Below are positions 36,701-51,700 of a stretch of DNA of 64,000 nucleotides, one piece after another. Position 1 is the first letter of the stretch. Every line of letters begins with the position of its first letter. The notes below the pieces were generated by a model. It was given only the letters and a program-made list of their open reading frames with translations, had not been told where the DNA came from and made no database searches. A program made the position numbers and the translations under genes. Source of the DNA: an uncultured Arenicella sp. (GTDB lineage Bacteria > Pseudomonadota > Gammaproteobacteria > Arenicellales > Arenicellaceae); assembly GCA_947499305.1 (NCBI GenBank), contig CANMNN010000007.1, positions 62,001 through 126,000 on the forward strand. The letters are read 5' to 3'.

Positions 36701-39700
36701 ATTGTTGGTGGTATCTGGGGTGAATTACTTGAGGTTGACCGTGTCGGTAAGGCAGACAATTTCTTTGCATTAGGCGGTAACTCCCTTTTGGCAATGCAGG
36801 TAAAATCTCGATTACAAGAAGAAGGTTTTTCTGTATCGGTCGCTGATTTATTTGGTGCTTCAAACCTTGAAGTGCTAGCGTCACGGGTATCAGTGGCTTC
36901 AACTCCTGAACAAAATAATTGTGTTTCTTACGCTATTCCTGAAGGGTGTGACGATATCGAGTTGGAAATGTTGCCTCTGCTCTCAAGCTTGGAATTAACC
37001 GAGACGACTCTTGAGAAAATTATCTCAAGAGTTCCTGGTGGTGCAGCCAATGTTCAAGATATATACCCTCTGGCTTCAAACCAGCTCGGCTTATTTTTGC
37101 ATCATGCAATAAGCGACAATCATGATGCCTATGTTCTGCCTAACCTGTTCTCAGTTAATAGCGCAAACCGTTTCAACGCACTAATTTCAGATCTACGTAT
37201 CGTCATGGAGCGCCATGATGTATTGCGAACAGCAATTATGTGGCGCGATCTAGCTGACCCAGTGCAAGTAGTTTGTCGTAAGGTTGAGCTTCCTGTTAAG
37301 TGGTTGAGGTTTGCTGATAGCGACAATGTTGAAGCAAACATGATTGAGCGTTGTCAACCTTCAGGACATTGGATTGATCTCGAACAGCCGCCGCTTCTAC
37401 AAATAGAAGCGGCGCGGGACAATCATAGCGACCGGCACTTTGTGTTAATAAAGCTCCATCACACAATACTAGATCACGTTGGTTTAGAGCTGATTTTTAG
37501 TGAATTGTCGCAGCTTCAAAATGGCGGCCATCATAGTTTGCCTGACGCGCCACTATATAGAGACTTTGTGGCTTATTCCTTAGCCAACTCAGAGGCAAGT
37601 GCAACCGAAACATTTTTCAGAGCAAGGCTATCTAATGTACTTGAACCGACTTTGCCATTTGGTTTACAAAACATTCGCAACAACGGGATTGATATTTCTC
37701 AAAGTAAAGTTGCCTTACCGAACGAGCTGTGTCGCGATATAAGATCGGTTGCGCGCGCTCAGCATTTTACGCCAGCGGCGTTGTTTCATGCCGCTTGGTC
37801 CTTAGTTCTGTCAGCATGCTCAAGCCAATCTGATGTGGTCTTTGGTACGGTCTTATCTGGCCGCAGCGAAGGAACAGGGAGTTTAGTAGATGGAGTCGGC
37901 TTGTTTCTCAATACTTTGCCCTTGCGCGTTCAGGTCAATGACCAAAGTGCATCGTGTTTTGTACGAGAGTTACAGGATGAATTAAACAACCTTTTAAGCG
38001 TCGAGCAAGCGTCCTTAGCACTTGCGCAACGTTGCAGTGCAATTGAAACAGGGAGTGCTCTTTTCAGCGCACTAATGAATTTTCGCCGTACCTCTCACAG
38101 TGAAGTCTCCTATGATGGACTGACGCTAATTGATAGTCATGAGAGAACCAATTATCCGTTTACCTTATCTGTCGACGATAACGGCGAAGGTTTTGATTTA
38201 GAGGTTCAGGTAGATGATTCGATAAACTCAGATCGCATTATTATGTATATGCGAACGGCTTTAAAACAGCTGCTCGATCGATTAACAAGTTGCTCAGACA
38301 GCCCAGTAAGTAAATTATCAGTATTGCCTGAATCAGAATTTGATCAACAATTTTTCGCTGGCAATGATACTCAAGTCGATTATCCAAACGACGCCTGCAT
38401 TCATGAACTCTTTGAGCAGCAAGTTATCGCGAACCCAGATGCCGTGGCCGTGGTATTTGACGACACCCAGCTTAGCTATGGTGAACTAAATCAACGAGCC
38501 AATCAGCTGGCAAACTATCTAGTTGAACAAAGAAACGTGACGCCCGATACATTAGTGGGCATTTGCGTAGAGCGTTCACTCGAGATGATCGTTGGCATCT
38601 TTGGAATTCTAAAAGCGGGTGGGGCGTACGTGCCGCTAGACCCGGCTTACCCAGACGCGCGTCTGGCATTTATGTTGGACGATTCCAAGGTGGCGACCGT
38701 CCTCACACAGACCTCGTTGCAGGGCCAACTGCCAATCAATGAATCTCAGGCGGTAGTGCTAGACAGCGAGCCGTTACAGGAAGAACTACAAGGCTATTCA
38801 AACGAGAATGTCACCGTTCAAGCGCTAACACCAAACCAGCTGGCTTATGTGATCTACACCTCGGGGTCAACCGGTAAGCCCAAAGGCGTATTAATCGAGC
38901 ATCAAAATGTTCGCCGCTTATTTGATGCCTCCAGCGTCGGTTTCTCCTTTGACAACAATGATGTCTGGACCTTGTTTCATTCTTTTGCCTTTGATTTTTC
39001 GGTGTGGGAAATCTTCGGCGCCTTGCTGCATGGCGGCAAGTTAGTTGTTGTACCGAAATTAGTCGCGCAGTCGGCAAATGATTTTTGGCAGTTACTGCAT
39101 AAAGAGCAAGTAACGGTACTAAACCAAACGCCGAGCGCGTTTGCTCAATTGATTAATAGTGACAACCAACACTCAGCAAAGCTTCCTTTGCGTTACGTGG
39201 TGTTTGGTGGTGAAGCTCTTAATTTTAACGTTCTCAGAGCGTGGTCAGAGAAGTACGGTTGTGAGCAGCCGCACTTAATTAATATGTATGGCATCACCGA
39301 AACCACGGTGCATGTTACCTACCGGCGTATTGATACTAGTGATATTGACGCTAACGGGGATATCAGCGACATCGGCTTGCCCTTACAAGATTTAAGCACC
39401 TTAGTATTATCGCCAAGCAATGATTTATTGCCGATTGGCGTAGCTGGTGAACTGCACGTTGGCGGAGCAGGGCTCGCTCGTGGGTATCTAAATCGCCCAG
39501 AATTAAGTGCTGAGAAGTTCATCGATAACCCTTTTTACGACGCGAGTAGACCAAACTCGAGTAAACGCTTGTATAAAACCGGTGATCTCGTACGGTACTT
39601 AGCCGACGGAAATTTGGAGTATTTAGGGCGCATTGATCATCAGGTTAAGATTCGAGGCTATCGAATTGAACTGGGTGAAATTGAACACCAACTCTTAAAG

Positions 39701-42700
39701 CATGATGACGTTGATAATGCAGTAGTCGTAGCGTTAAGCGATGAGCAGGGCGATAAACGATTAGTAGCGTATGTGGCACACAAAGATGCACGATTGATGT
39801 CTGATGACGACGCGTTGCGCCAAGGGTTTATTAACGGCCTAAAAGACACGCTAGCTGACGATTTGCCTGATTTTATGGTGCCATCCGCGTTTGCGGTGCT
39901 ATCAGAATTGCCATTAACGACCAACGGCAAAGTAGACCGAAAGGCTTTACCGGCGCCGGATATGTCGTTACAGCAAAAGCGCTACGTCGCCCCGACGTCT
40001 GAAATAGAAACGCAACTGTGTGAGGTCTGGCAAGAAGCCTTAGGCATAGAGAAGATCGGCATTACCGACAATTTCTTTGAATTGGGAGGCCACTCATTAC
40101 TGGCTACGCGTGTAATCGCAACCGTTAACGGGCGTTTGAATGTGGATGCTCCGTTAAAGAGACTGTTTAAACGACCTACAGTCGCTGAATTTTGTTCAGG
40201 GCTATTGTCGATTAAGACAGAACCTAAGCTTCCAAAGATTAAACCTGTATCGAGAGAAAATGAGCTACGGCCTTCGTTTTCTCAACAACGCCTCTGGTTG
40301 CTCGATAAAATTGAAGGGGGAAGTCATCACTACAACATGTCGGCAGCTTTGCATTTAATTGGCACTTTAGATAACGAGGCATTAACGAAAGCCATAAATA
40401 CGATTCTAGGGCGTCACGAGAGTTTACGGACAAGCTTTATTGAAGGCAGCTATGGAGAGCCGATACAAACCATACATCCATTATCTGATATCGACGTACC
40501 GATTACAGATATCTCGTCGTTGGCCGACAAAGATGAGTTCCTAAATGCGAGAATTGCAAACGAAGCAAATACGGCATTTGATCTGAGCTCCGACACTATG
40601 TTGCGGGCACAACTCGTCAAACTGTCCGACGATGAGCATGTGCTCTTAGTCACGATGCATCACATAGCTTCAGACGGCTGGTCGATGGGGCTAATAGTCA
40701 ATGAGTTCAGCACTCTTTATAGCGCCTATGCTTGTGGAGAGGGCAATCCTTTGCCTGCATTAGAAATTCAATACGCAGACTATGCTCAATGGCAGCGAGA
40801 TCATTTGCAAGGAGAGTTACTTGAAGATCACGCCGCCTATTGGGAAGCTCAACTTTTCAATCTCCCTGTAGTTCACAGCTTGCCGCTAGATCGCGCGCGG
40901 CCCGCTGCGCAAAGTTTCTCAGGTTCTATTCATAAGAGCCTTATCGACGAAACAGTAAACAATAGGCTAAAAGAGTTATGTCAACAAATTGACGGTACTC
41001 TGTTCATGGGCTTGCATGCGGCGTTTTCGGTTTTGCTCTCACGCTATAGTAACGAAACAGATATCGTCGTGGGCAGCCCTATAGCCAATCGAGAACAACC
41101 GGAGCTTGCGAATCTAATAGGTTTCTTTATGAATACCTTGGTTTTACGCTGCGACCTCTCAGAAAATCCAAGTTTTAGCCAATTGTTGGCGCGGAGTAAA
41201 GCCAGTTTGCTGGATGCCTACTCGCATCAGCAAATGCCGTTTGAGCAGCTTGTTGAACGACTGCAGCCCGAACGAAGTTTAAGTCACAGTCCATTATTCC
41301 AAGTGATGTTGGTATTGCAGAATGATGATGAAAACGCACTTCAATTGCCTGGCCTTCAGTTAACCCATTTAACGCAAAGCAATACGACGGCTAAATATGA
41401 TTTAACACTCCATATAACCGAGCGCGATAACAGTCTACATCTTGGTTGGGAATACAATACAGATCTTTTTAATGCCGCGACGATCGAACGTCTAGCTGAA
41501 CACTTTGAGTTATTGTTGAATGGTCTGGTAGATCAACCGGAAGAGAATGTTTTTTCAATAGAGATGTTGCCGGCAGGAGAGATCCGTCAACAATTTATTG
41601 AATGGAATAACACCCAAGTTGACTATCCTAAAGATAAGTGTGTCCATGAATTATTTGAAGAGCAGGTAGCGGCTCACCCCAATGCCGTAGCTGTTGAGTT
41701 TGAAGACGGCCAACTGAGCTATAGCGAGTTAAACCAAAAAGCCAATCAGCTTGCGCGATACCTTAAAGAAGAACGAAACGTAATGCCTGATACTCTGGTG
41801 GGTATATGCCTTGAACGGTCTTTTGAGATGATTGTAGGCATTATTGCGGTTCTTAAAGCCGGTGGCGCGTATTTGCCGTTGGATCCGAGTTATCCAGCCG
41901 CGCGCTTGGCTTACATGTTAGACGATGCTGATGTTCGCACGGTTCTCACGAGCACACCTCTGCGTGAGCTAACGTCAATCAACTCGTCAACGGCTGTGTT
42001 GCTTGATAGTAAAGAAGTTCTTGAGAAGTTAGGCAGGTACTCGCACGAAAATGTGTCTGTCGAAAACTTAAGCTCGGAAAATCTCGCATATGTTATTTAT
42101 ACATCGGGATCTACCGGGCAGCCAAAAGGCGTTATGGTTGAGCGCGGTGGAGTGCGTAATCTAGTGCATTGGTATAATAGAGAATACGGCTATAGCGACA
42201 AGGATAAGTTTCTGATTGTCAGCGCGATTGGGTTTGACCTCACTCAAAAAAATATATTTTCGCCGCTGGTCTCTGGCGGATCAGTTGTTTTATTTCAGCA
42301 AGAGCACTATGACGCCAGCAAGATCGTTAATGTTATTGCGCAGCATAAAGTCAGTGTCGTTAATTGTGCACCCAGTTTGTTTTATGAGGTCGTTAATAGA
42401 GCAGAGCAAGATAATTTTAAATCACTGAATTCACTAAGTTATGTGTTATTCGGCGGTGAAGTTATTAACAGCAAAGCCTTAGCAACCTGGCTTCAAAGCG
42501 ATAACTGCACAGTTAACATTGTGAATATGTATGGTCCCACTGAAGGGACGGATATTGCTAGTGCTTGCACACAAGCTAAGTCGATAAGAGCGACTGATAT
42601 CGGGTCGCCAATTGATAATATTCAGCGATACGTGCTTAACGATGAGCTACTGCCCGTACCCATCGGTATCGCCGGGCAACTCTACATCAGCGGAGCTGGG

Positions 42701-45700
42701 CTAGCTCGTGGGTATTTGAACCGCCCAGAGCTCACCTCGGAAAAGTTCATTGCAAACCCGTTTTACGATCCAAGCAACTCTAGTTCGAGCGCGCGATTGT
42801 ATAAGACCGGTGACCTAGTTCGATATTTACCAAATAGCAATCTAGAGTTTTTAGGGCGTATTGACCATCAGGTTAAAATTCGAGGTTTTCGCATTGAGTT
42901 AGGGGAAATTGAACAGCAACTACTAGCGCATCATGATGTGGATGAGGCTGCGGTCGTAGATGTCGCTAACGATGCGGGTGACAAGCGTTTAGTGGCGTAT
43001 GTCACGCATAGAGATGCGAAAGCAATTGATGCTGACCAGCAACTTCGTCTTAGTTTTTTTGCTGATATTAAAACCCTATTATTCCAAGGCTTACCTGATT
43101 ATATGGTGCCATCAGCATTTGTGTTGCTGGATAAACTACCGCTAACGCCGAACGGAAAAGTAGATCGCAAAGGCTTGCCGGCACCGGATTTGTCGCAAGC
43201 ACGGACCACATTTATACCTCCTAGTACTGAGACTCAAAGGCAGTTATGCGAGATATGGCAAGATGTTTTAGAGCTAGATCAGGTTGGTATATCCGATAAC
43301 TTCTTCGAATTGGGTGGTCACTCGTTGTTGGTGATGTCGGTCATCACCAAGGCTCATAAACGAGGCTTGATTATTTCAGCAAAAGATCTCTTTTCGACAT
43401 CGCAGTTATCAGCTTTAGCCGCCGAGGTGGATAGTAATAGAGCAAACGCTTTGCCGATATTTAAAGCACCCGAGAATATTATTCCCGATAATTGCCAACA
43501 GATCACTCCCGAGATGTTGCCACTCATTTCATTAAGCCAGGACGAGATCACACATATTTCTTCGTGCGTACCCGATGGCATGGAAAACATTCAAGATATC
43601 TATCCTCTGGGGCCGCTACAAGAAGGGATTTTGTTCACTCATACTCTGAGTAATAACAGCGACCCTTACGTACTACCGACTTTGTTTAAGGTTGAGGATG
43701 AGGCAGCGGCTTATGGTTTTATAGATAGGCTTTGGCAAATTGTAGAGCGTCACGACGCATTGCGTACAGCGGTAGTCTGGGAGGGGCTCGATACCGCCGT
43801 TCAGGTCGTTTGTAAGGAAGTGATGTTGCCAGTAACTTGGCTAGATTTGGATGAGGAAACTGATGTTGAACGTCATATGGTTGATTTAGCAAGGCCCGAA
43901 AATCAATGGATGGATCTAAACCAAGCGCCATTATTGAATGTCCGTATCGCCGAAAACCCAATTGATGGCCAGCACTTTGTGCTACTACAGTTTCACCACC
44001 TTATTTCCGATCATGTAGGTTTAGAGATAATTCAGCAGGAGTTGAAATTGTTGAGTTCGGGCGACTCAGATTCCTTACCGCCAGTGGTGCCTTATCGTAA
44101 TTTTATTGCGCAAACACAGTATCAAGCACAGCAGTATGATGCGAAATCCTATTTCACTAAAATTCTGGGTGATATCGAAGAACCAACAGCACCTTTTGAT
44201 CTATTTAATGTTCAGCAAAATGGCACGCAGATTGTTGAAGTGCGAGAGGCGGTACCAGCTGACACAGCAGAGCGTTTACGAGAGGTTGCAAGATCGTTGA
44301 GTATCAGTCCAGCGAGCATATTTCATGCCGCATTTGGGATGGTGATCGGCGCCTGCAGTGGTCGAGAGAATGTGGTTTTTGGCAGTGTGATGTCGGGCCG
44401 AATGCAAGGCGTTCTTGGCGCTGAGAGTATGATAGGCGTATTTATTAACACGCTCCCTATACGGCTTGATATCGTTGATTCGAGTGTATTGGACTATGTG
44501 TTAGGCACACAACAGTGCTTACGAGACCTAATGCCTTTTGAACAAGCGTCACTAGCGTTAACGCAAAGTTGCAGTGGCTTGGTAAATGACAGCCCGCTAT
44601 TCACAGCCATATTGAATTATCGTCATTCAGTAGTTTCCGAAGGTGGCGATGTAATCAATGATGGATCTATTACCCTAATTACAGCACAAGAAAGAACCAA
44701 TTATCCATTAACCATGTCTATTGATGACTTTGGCGACGGATTCGATATAGAGGTACAGGTCGACGTTTCGGTACCAGCTAAACGCGTTGCAGATTACATG
44801 CAAACGGCCTTAGCGCAATTACTCGAACACCTCATTGGAGATTCAAGTACACCAATAGACCGAGTGTCTGTATTGCCTTCTTCAGAAGCACAGCAACTGC
44901 TTATTGAGGGCGATAAAATTAGTTTGGGGTATCAAAAAAGCCTTTGTATCCACCAATTGTTTGAGCAGCAAGCACAGGTCAACCCTGAAGCAATTGCGGT
45001 GGTATTTGAAGGTCAGCAATTTAGCTATCGTTCTCTGAATCAAAAAGCTAATCAACTCGCGCGGTATCTCATCGAAGAGAGGCAAATAACTCCGGATACT
45101 TTAGTGGGTATTTGCTTAGAACGCTCTATAGAGATGATCGTTGGAATCATGGGTATTTTGAAAGCCGGGGGCGCGTATGTGCCACTCGACCCAAATTATC
45201 CTGCCGCTCGTTTGGAGTACATGTTAGAAGATGCCAACATCGCTACAGTGTTGACACAGGCGTCGTTAAAAGGGCAGGTGCCGATCCTTGATAGGCAATC
45301 GATATATCTTGATTGCGCCGAAATACAAGACGGCGTAAACACATATTCGAATGATAATGTTACCGTTAATGGCTTAGACTCCGGCCATTTGGCCTATGTG
45401 ATCTACACTTCGGGCTCAACCGGAAACCCCAAAGGAGTCCTGGTCGAACACGCATCTGTTGTATCCCTAGTTGTAGATAACAACTTTGTTACTCTCGATG
45501 AAAATTCAATCTTATTAGTTAACTCACCGATTTCCTTTGATGCAGCAACCTTTGAGATATGGGGAGGGCTGCTCAATGGCGGTCGCCTAGTTCTGCAAGG
45601 AGATCCTCAAATTGATGCGAACTCTTTGAGCGAATTTATATCGGAAAACAATATTACGATAGCTTGGATGACATCAGGGCTATTCGACACATTCAGTGCT

Positions 45701-48700
45701 GCGTCGATAAATTCATTGCCATCTTTACAGAGCTTGCTTGTAGGAGGGGACGTGGTCAACAAGGCCTCGATCATTCGCATGAAAAAGCTCAATTCAAGTT
45801 TGGACTTTATTAATGGTTACGGGCCTACCGAAAACACTACGTTCAGCTGCTGCTTTTTGATGCCAGAAACCATCGGCCAATTTCCCACAATTCCTATTGG
45901 TAAGCCTTTATTGGGTTGCCAAGCGCTTGTCTTGGATGCAACTCAAAAAATTTGCCCTACAGGTATAGCCGGTGAGCTCTACTTAGGCGGTTCAGGATTA
46001 GCTCGAGGTTATCTTAATCGCCCAGAATTAACTAATGAGAGGTTTATTTCGAACCCGTTCTATGACTCAAGTAAGCCTCATAGTAGTGAGCGGCTTTACA
46101 AAACCGGAGATATGGTCCGCCGCTTACCAGACGGTAACTTCGAGTTCTTAGGGCGTCTGGACTATCAAGTAAAAATACGCGGTTACCGAATAGAACTGGG
46201 TGAGATTGAACATCGATTACTAAGCCATGATCAGGTAAATGATGCGATCGTGATGGCCTTGGAAAATCATGAGGGTGATAAACGATTAGTAGCCTACGTA
46301 ACTCACGATCATGCAGCGAAAATGCATAGGGATGCTGAAAAACTCGAGAACGAATCTTCAACTCTCAGGCAAGAATTCATTAACAGTCTAAAAGCGACAC
46401 TCTCTCAGGACTTGCCTAAACATATGATGCCATCCTCGTTTGTTGTACTGCAGGAGTTGCCTCTGACGCCCAATGGGAAAGTCGACCGTAATGGTTTACC
46501 GGCCCCTGATATGTCTTTACAACAAAAAAAATATATCGCGCCCTCGACTGAAACAGAAAGTCTACTTTGTGAGATTTGGCAAGAGGTCCTAGGTTTAGAG
46601 CAGATTGGTGTCGCTGACAATTTTTTTGAACTTGGCGGCCATTCGCTGCTAGCGATGAGGGTTATTGCAAAGGCACAGCGTCTTAACCTTACAATTACGG
46701 CGAAAGATTTTTTCGCCGCGCCGCAGCTTGCTGCCTTGGCGACTGAAGTTGATAACAACACCGCGGTTGCCAGCGCTTTTTCAATACCTGAGAATATCAT
46801 TCCGGCTCATTGCGGTCAGATCGCTCCGGAAATGTTGCCTCTTATTTCGTTGACCCAAGACGAGATTATGCGGGTAGCATCCATTGTTCCTGGCGGCATG
46901 AAAAACATCCAAGATATCTATCCTTTGGGGCCGTTGCAGGAAGGGATTTTGTTCACACATACAGTAAGCGAGCAAAGTGACCCCTATGTTTTATCGACTT
47001 TATTTGAGGTGATAGGCGAAAGTGAGATTAGTGGTTTTGTAGACAATATAGATTTTATTGTTAAGCGACACGACGCCTTGCGCACAGCGGTAGTTTGGGA
47101 AGGGCTCACAACTCCAGTTCAAGTGGTTTGTAGGGATGTTTTACTACCGGTAACTTGGCTTGAACTAGATGATGCAGTTGATGTTGAGCATCATATGACT
47201 GAATTGACCTCGCCCGAAAACCAATGGATGGATTTAACCCGAGCTCCGCTACTCAGCTTGAGGATCGCTAAGGGTATTGACGTTGATCAGTACTTTGTCT
47301 TATTGCAATTTCACCACCTTATCTCAGACCACGTTGGTCTAGAGATAATTCAGCACGAATTGAATTTATTGACTGCTGGGGACTCTGACTCTTTAGAAAC
47401 GGCAGTTCCTTATCGTAACTTTATTGCACATACACGACACCAAGCGAAGCAGCATAACGCTAGAGCCTACTTCACTGAACTCTTGGGTGATATTGATGAA
47501 ACTACCGCGCCGTTTGGTTTACTGAATGTGCAAGGTGACGGCACGCAGATTGTGGAATTGAGAGAAGGGGTTCCTGCCGAAACCGCAAAGCACTTACGAG
47601 AAGTCTCGAGATCCTTGAATATAAGCCCTGCGAGCATATTTCACGCGGCTTTTGGCATGGTCGTAGCCGCGTGTAGTGGCCGAGAGAATGTGGTATTCGG
47701 CAGTGTGATGTCTGGCCGACTACAGGGAGTAGTCGGTGCCGAGAGTATGTTGGGCGTATTTATTAATACGTTGCCTGTACGTCTTGACCTTGATGGGACT
47801 AATGTAATTGACTTTATATTAGACACTCAACAGCGTTTACGCGACTTACTGCCTTTCGAACAAGCGCCTCTAGCCTTAACGCAGAGCTGCAGTAGCTTAA
47901 ATAGTAATAGGACGCTATTTAGCGCGATGTTGAATTATCGTCATTCCGCTGTGTCGGAGAATAGTGTCATCGCTTCAGATGGATCAAATGATAGTTCTAT
48001 AAGAGTGTTAGTTGGCCAGGAACGAACAAATTACCCATTTACATTAAGTGTAGATGACTGGGGTAAGGGTTTTGAATTTGTATTTCAAGTCGACGTGTCG
48101 ATTAATATCGAGCGTGTGATGAGCTACATGCAGTTGGCATTAAGTCAGATAGTCTGTTGCTTGAGGTCGAACCCAGATACTCCCGTGCATGACCTAATCG
48201 TTTTGCCTCAAACTGAAATCGATCAACAACTTATCGAATGGAACGATACCCAAACGAATAGCCCTCAAGATCGATGTATCCACGAGCTATTTGAAGCGCA
48301 GGTCACAGTAAACCCTGATGCGGTAGCCGTGGTGTTTGAAGGCCACCAACTGAGTTACCGTGAGTTAAATAGAAAAGCTAATCAACTGGCGCACTATTTG
48401 ATTGAAGAAAGGCAGGTGTGTCCTGAAACTTTGGTGGGCATTTGCGTTGAACGCTCATTGGATATGATCATTGGGATCTTAGGCATACTTAAAGCGGGTG
48501 GGGCCTACGTACCACTCGATCCCAACTATCCAGCCGCACGCCTCGCGTACATGTTGGACGACTCCAAGCTTACAACGGTTCTGACTCAAACCTCCTTGTC
48601 AGAAAAATTACCGTTTAATGGCGATCAATCGCTTGCTTTGGATAGCGCCGAGGTTCGAGCACGGTTACAAACCTTCTCACACGAAAACGTTGATGCTGGA

Positions 48701-51700
48701 GTCTTAGGCTCAAACCATCTCGCGTATGTGATTTATACCTCTGGTTCAACGGGTCAGCCTAAGGGCGTTATGGTTGAGCATTTAGCGGCGCATAACTATC
48801 TTAGTTTTGCGGCAAGTCATTACTGCTCAAACATTCAGGGCAGTGTCGTGAGTACATCGTTAAACTTTGATGCTACGTTAACGAGTATATTCGCGCCCCT
48901 TGTCTGTGGTAAGTACATTCAGCTTGTTCAATCCGGGCCCTCGGAACTAGAACATTTAATAGCTCTGATTCAGCAGGCAGATGATCCATTGTTGTTCAAG
49001 CTCACACCCGCTCATTTAGATTCTATGAAAGGTGCGATGCGTCACGCGCAGAACCATGAACTGGCTCATGTGTTCGTCGTTGGTGGTGAAGAATTCAAAC
49101 AGAACACGCTAAAAACTTGGAAACAATCGCTCTTTAAGAATGCGGTATTCGTAAATGAATTCGGCCCGACCGAGACCACGGTTGGTTGTTCAACTTATAC
49201 AGTCTCGTCGAGTGATGATGAGGTTTTCTTAGAAAAGAGCGTTTCAATCGGCAAAGCCATTTCCAACGTTCACTTGTATGTCTTGGATAGGTATTTAAAA
49301 CCAGTTCCGTTAGGGGTGACGGGGGAGCTTTATATCGGTGGAGCTGGCTTAGCACGTGGCTATTTAGCGCGGCCAGCTCTCACGGCAGAGAAGTTCATTG
49401 ATAACCCGTTTTACGATGCAAACCGTGCCAACGCAAGTAGGCGCTTATACAAAACCGGCGATTTAGTTCGTTACTTAAACGATGGAAACTTGGAGTTTTT
49501 AGGTCGTATAGACCATCAAGTTAAAGTCAGAGGCTTTCGAATAGAGCTCGGAGAGATAGAGAATCAACTGTTGAACCATGATCAGGTTAATGATGCGGTA
49601 GTGACGGCCATCGGCAACGAAGAGGGTGATAAACGATTGGTGGCCTATGTGACTCATAGTCAGGCCGCAGAAATGCACACAGAAGACCAAGGTGCTCGAT
49701 CTTTGCGGCATGATTTTATCGTAAGCCTGAAATCGGTGGTGTCTCAAGGCTTGCCCGAACACATGATGCCATCGGCGTTTGTAGTGCTCGATGAACTGCC
49801 GCTTACGCCCAACGGCAAAGTGGACCGTAAAGCACTGCCGGCGCCTGATATGGCATTACAACAAAAAAGTTACGTTGCGCCTACAACCGAAACAGAGACT
49901 CAGTTATGCCTTATATGGCAAGAAGTACTAGGCCTAGAGCAGGTCGGCGTTACGGATAATTTTTTCGAACTCGGCGGCGACTCACTATTGGTGATGACCG
50001 TTATCGCGAAAGCGCAGCGTCTGAATATTTCCATCACTGCGAAGGATTTCTTTGCAGCACCTCAGCTATCTCATCTAGCCGCAGAGTTGGATTCCAACAA
50101 AGGGGTTGCCTTGCCTGCTTTTATCGCACCTGAGAACATGATCCCTGCTGCATGTGAGCAAATCACTCCTGAAATGCTGCCACTGATTTCACTATCTCAA
50201 GATGAAATCACACACATTGCTTCGCTCGTTCCTGGAGGTATGAAGAATATTCAAGACATGTATCCATTGGGCCCTCTACAAGAGGGGATTTTGTTCATTC
50301 ATATTATGAGTGGTGAAAGTGACCCTTATGTCTTGCCGACTCTTTTTGAGGTGAAAGGCAAGTCAGCGGTAAATGAATTTATCGATAGTATCGCTTTCAT
50401 TATTGAACGCCACGATGCGCTGCGTACAGCCGTCGTATGGGAAGGGCTCTCAACCCCTGTTCAAGTGGTTTATAAGGATGTGTCGCTTCCAGTAACATGG
50501 CTTGATTTGGACGATGGTGTGGACGTCAAAGGTTATATGACCGATTTGACTCTGCCCGAAAATCAACGGATGGATTTAACCCAAGCTCCATTACTCACCT
50601 TGCGTGTTGCGGAGGGCGCAAGTGAAGGCCAGTACTATGTATTATTGCAATTCCATCATCTTATTTCAGACCACGTTGGCTTGGAAATAATTCAGAATGA
50701 GCTTAATTTATTGAGCGCAGGCGACTCGAATCTAGCTCCAGTAGTGCCGTACCGAAATTTCATTGCCCACACCCAACATCAAGCGACGCAGCATGATGCC
50801 AGAGCCTATTTCACTGACTACCTAGGTGATATTGATGAACCCACAGCACCTTTTGGTTTGTTCGATGTGCAGGGCGATGGCACATCGATCGTAGAGTTGC
50901 GAGAAGCCGTACCATCTGATATCGCAGTACGTTTACGTTCGATCTCTAAGTCCTTGAGTGTCAGCCCTGCGAGTTTGTTTCATGCCGCTTTTGGAATGGT
51001 GGTTGCTGCCTCAAGTGGGCGAAAAAACGTGGTATTCGGTAGTGTGATGTCTGGTAGGCTGCAGGGCGTAGTTGGCGCCGAAAATATGTTGGGCGTGTTT
51101 ATCAACACATTGCCAATCCGGCTTGATGTCGATAGCGCCAGCGTTCTTGATTTTGTTTTAGGCACGCAGCAGCGACTGCGGGATCTATTACCCTTTGAGC
51201 AAGCATCATTGGCGCTTACTCAAAGCTGCAGCAGCCTAACAAACGATAGTCCGCTTTTTACAGCTATTCTAAACTACCGTCACTCAGTTGCGGTCGACGG
51301 CAATGGGCCTTCCGATAATGACTCAATCTCAATACTAGCCGGTCAGGAGCGCACTAATTACCCTTTTAATTTGAGTGTTGATGACTGGGGTGATGAGTTT
51401 GATTTGGTATTTCAGCTGGATGCTTCTATTGATATCAAGCGTTCAATGGCCTACATGCAGACGGCATTAACTCAGTTGCTTGACAGCTTGACGTCCAGCC
51501 CGAGTACGTCGGTGCAAGCACTATCGGTATTATCTTCAGCGGAAACTCAACAGCAGCTTTTCGAGTGGAACAAGACCCATCTCGAATTCGATAAGGATCT
51601 TTGTGTTCACGAGCTTTTTGAACAACAGGTTAGGTCAAATCCCGACGCAGTTGCACTGGTATTTGAAGATCGTGTTCTAAGTTACCGCGAGCTGAACCTG

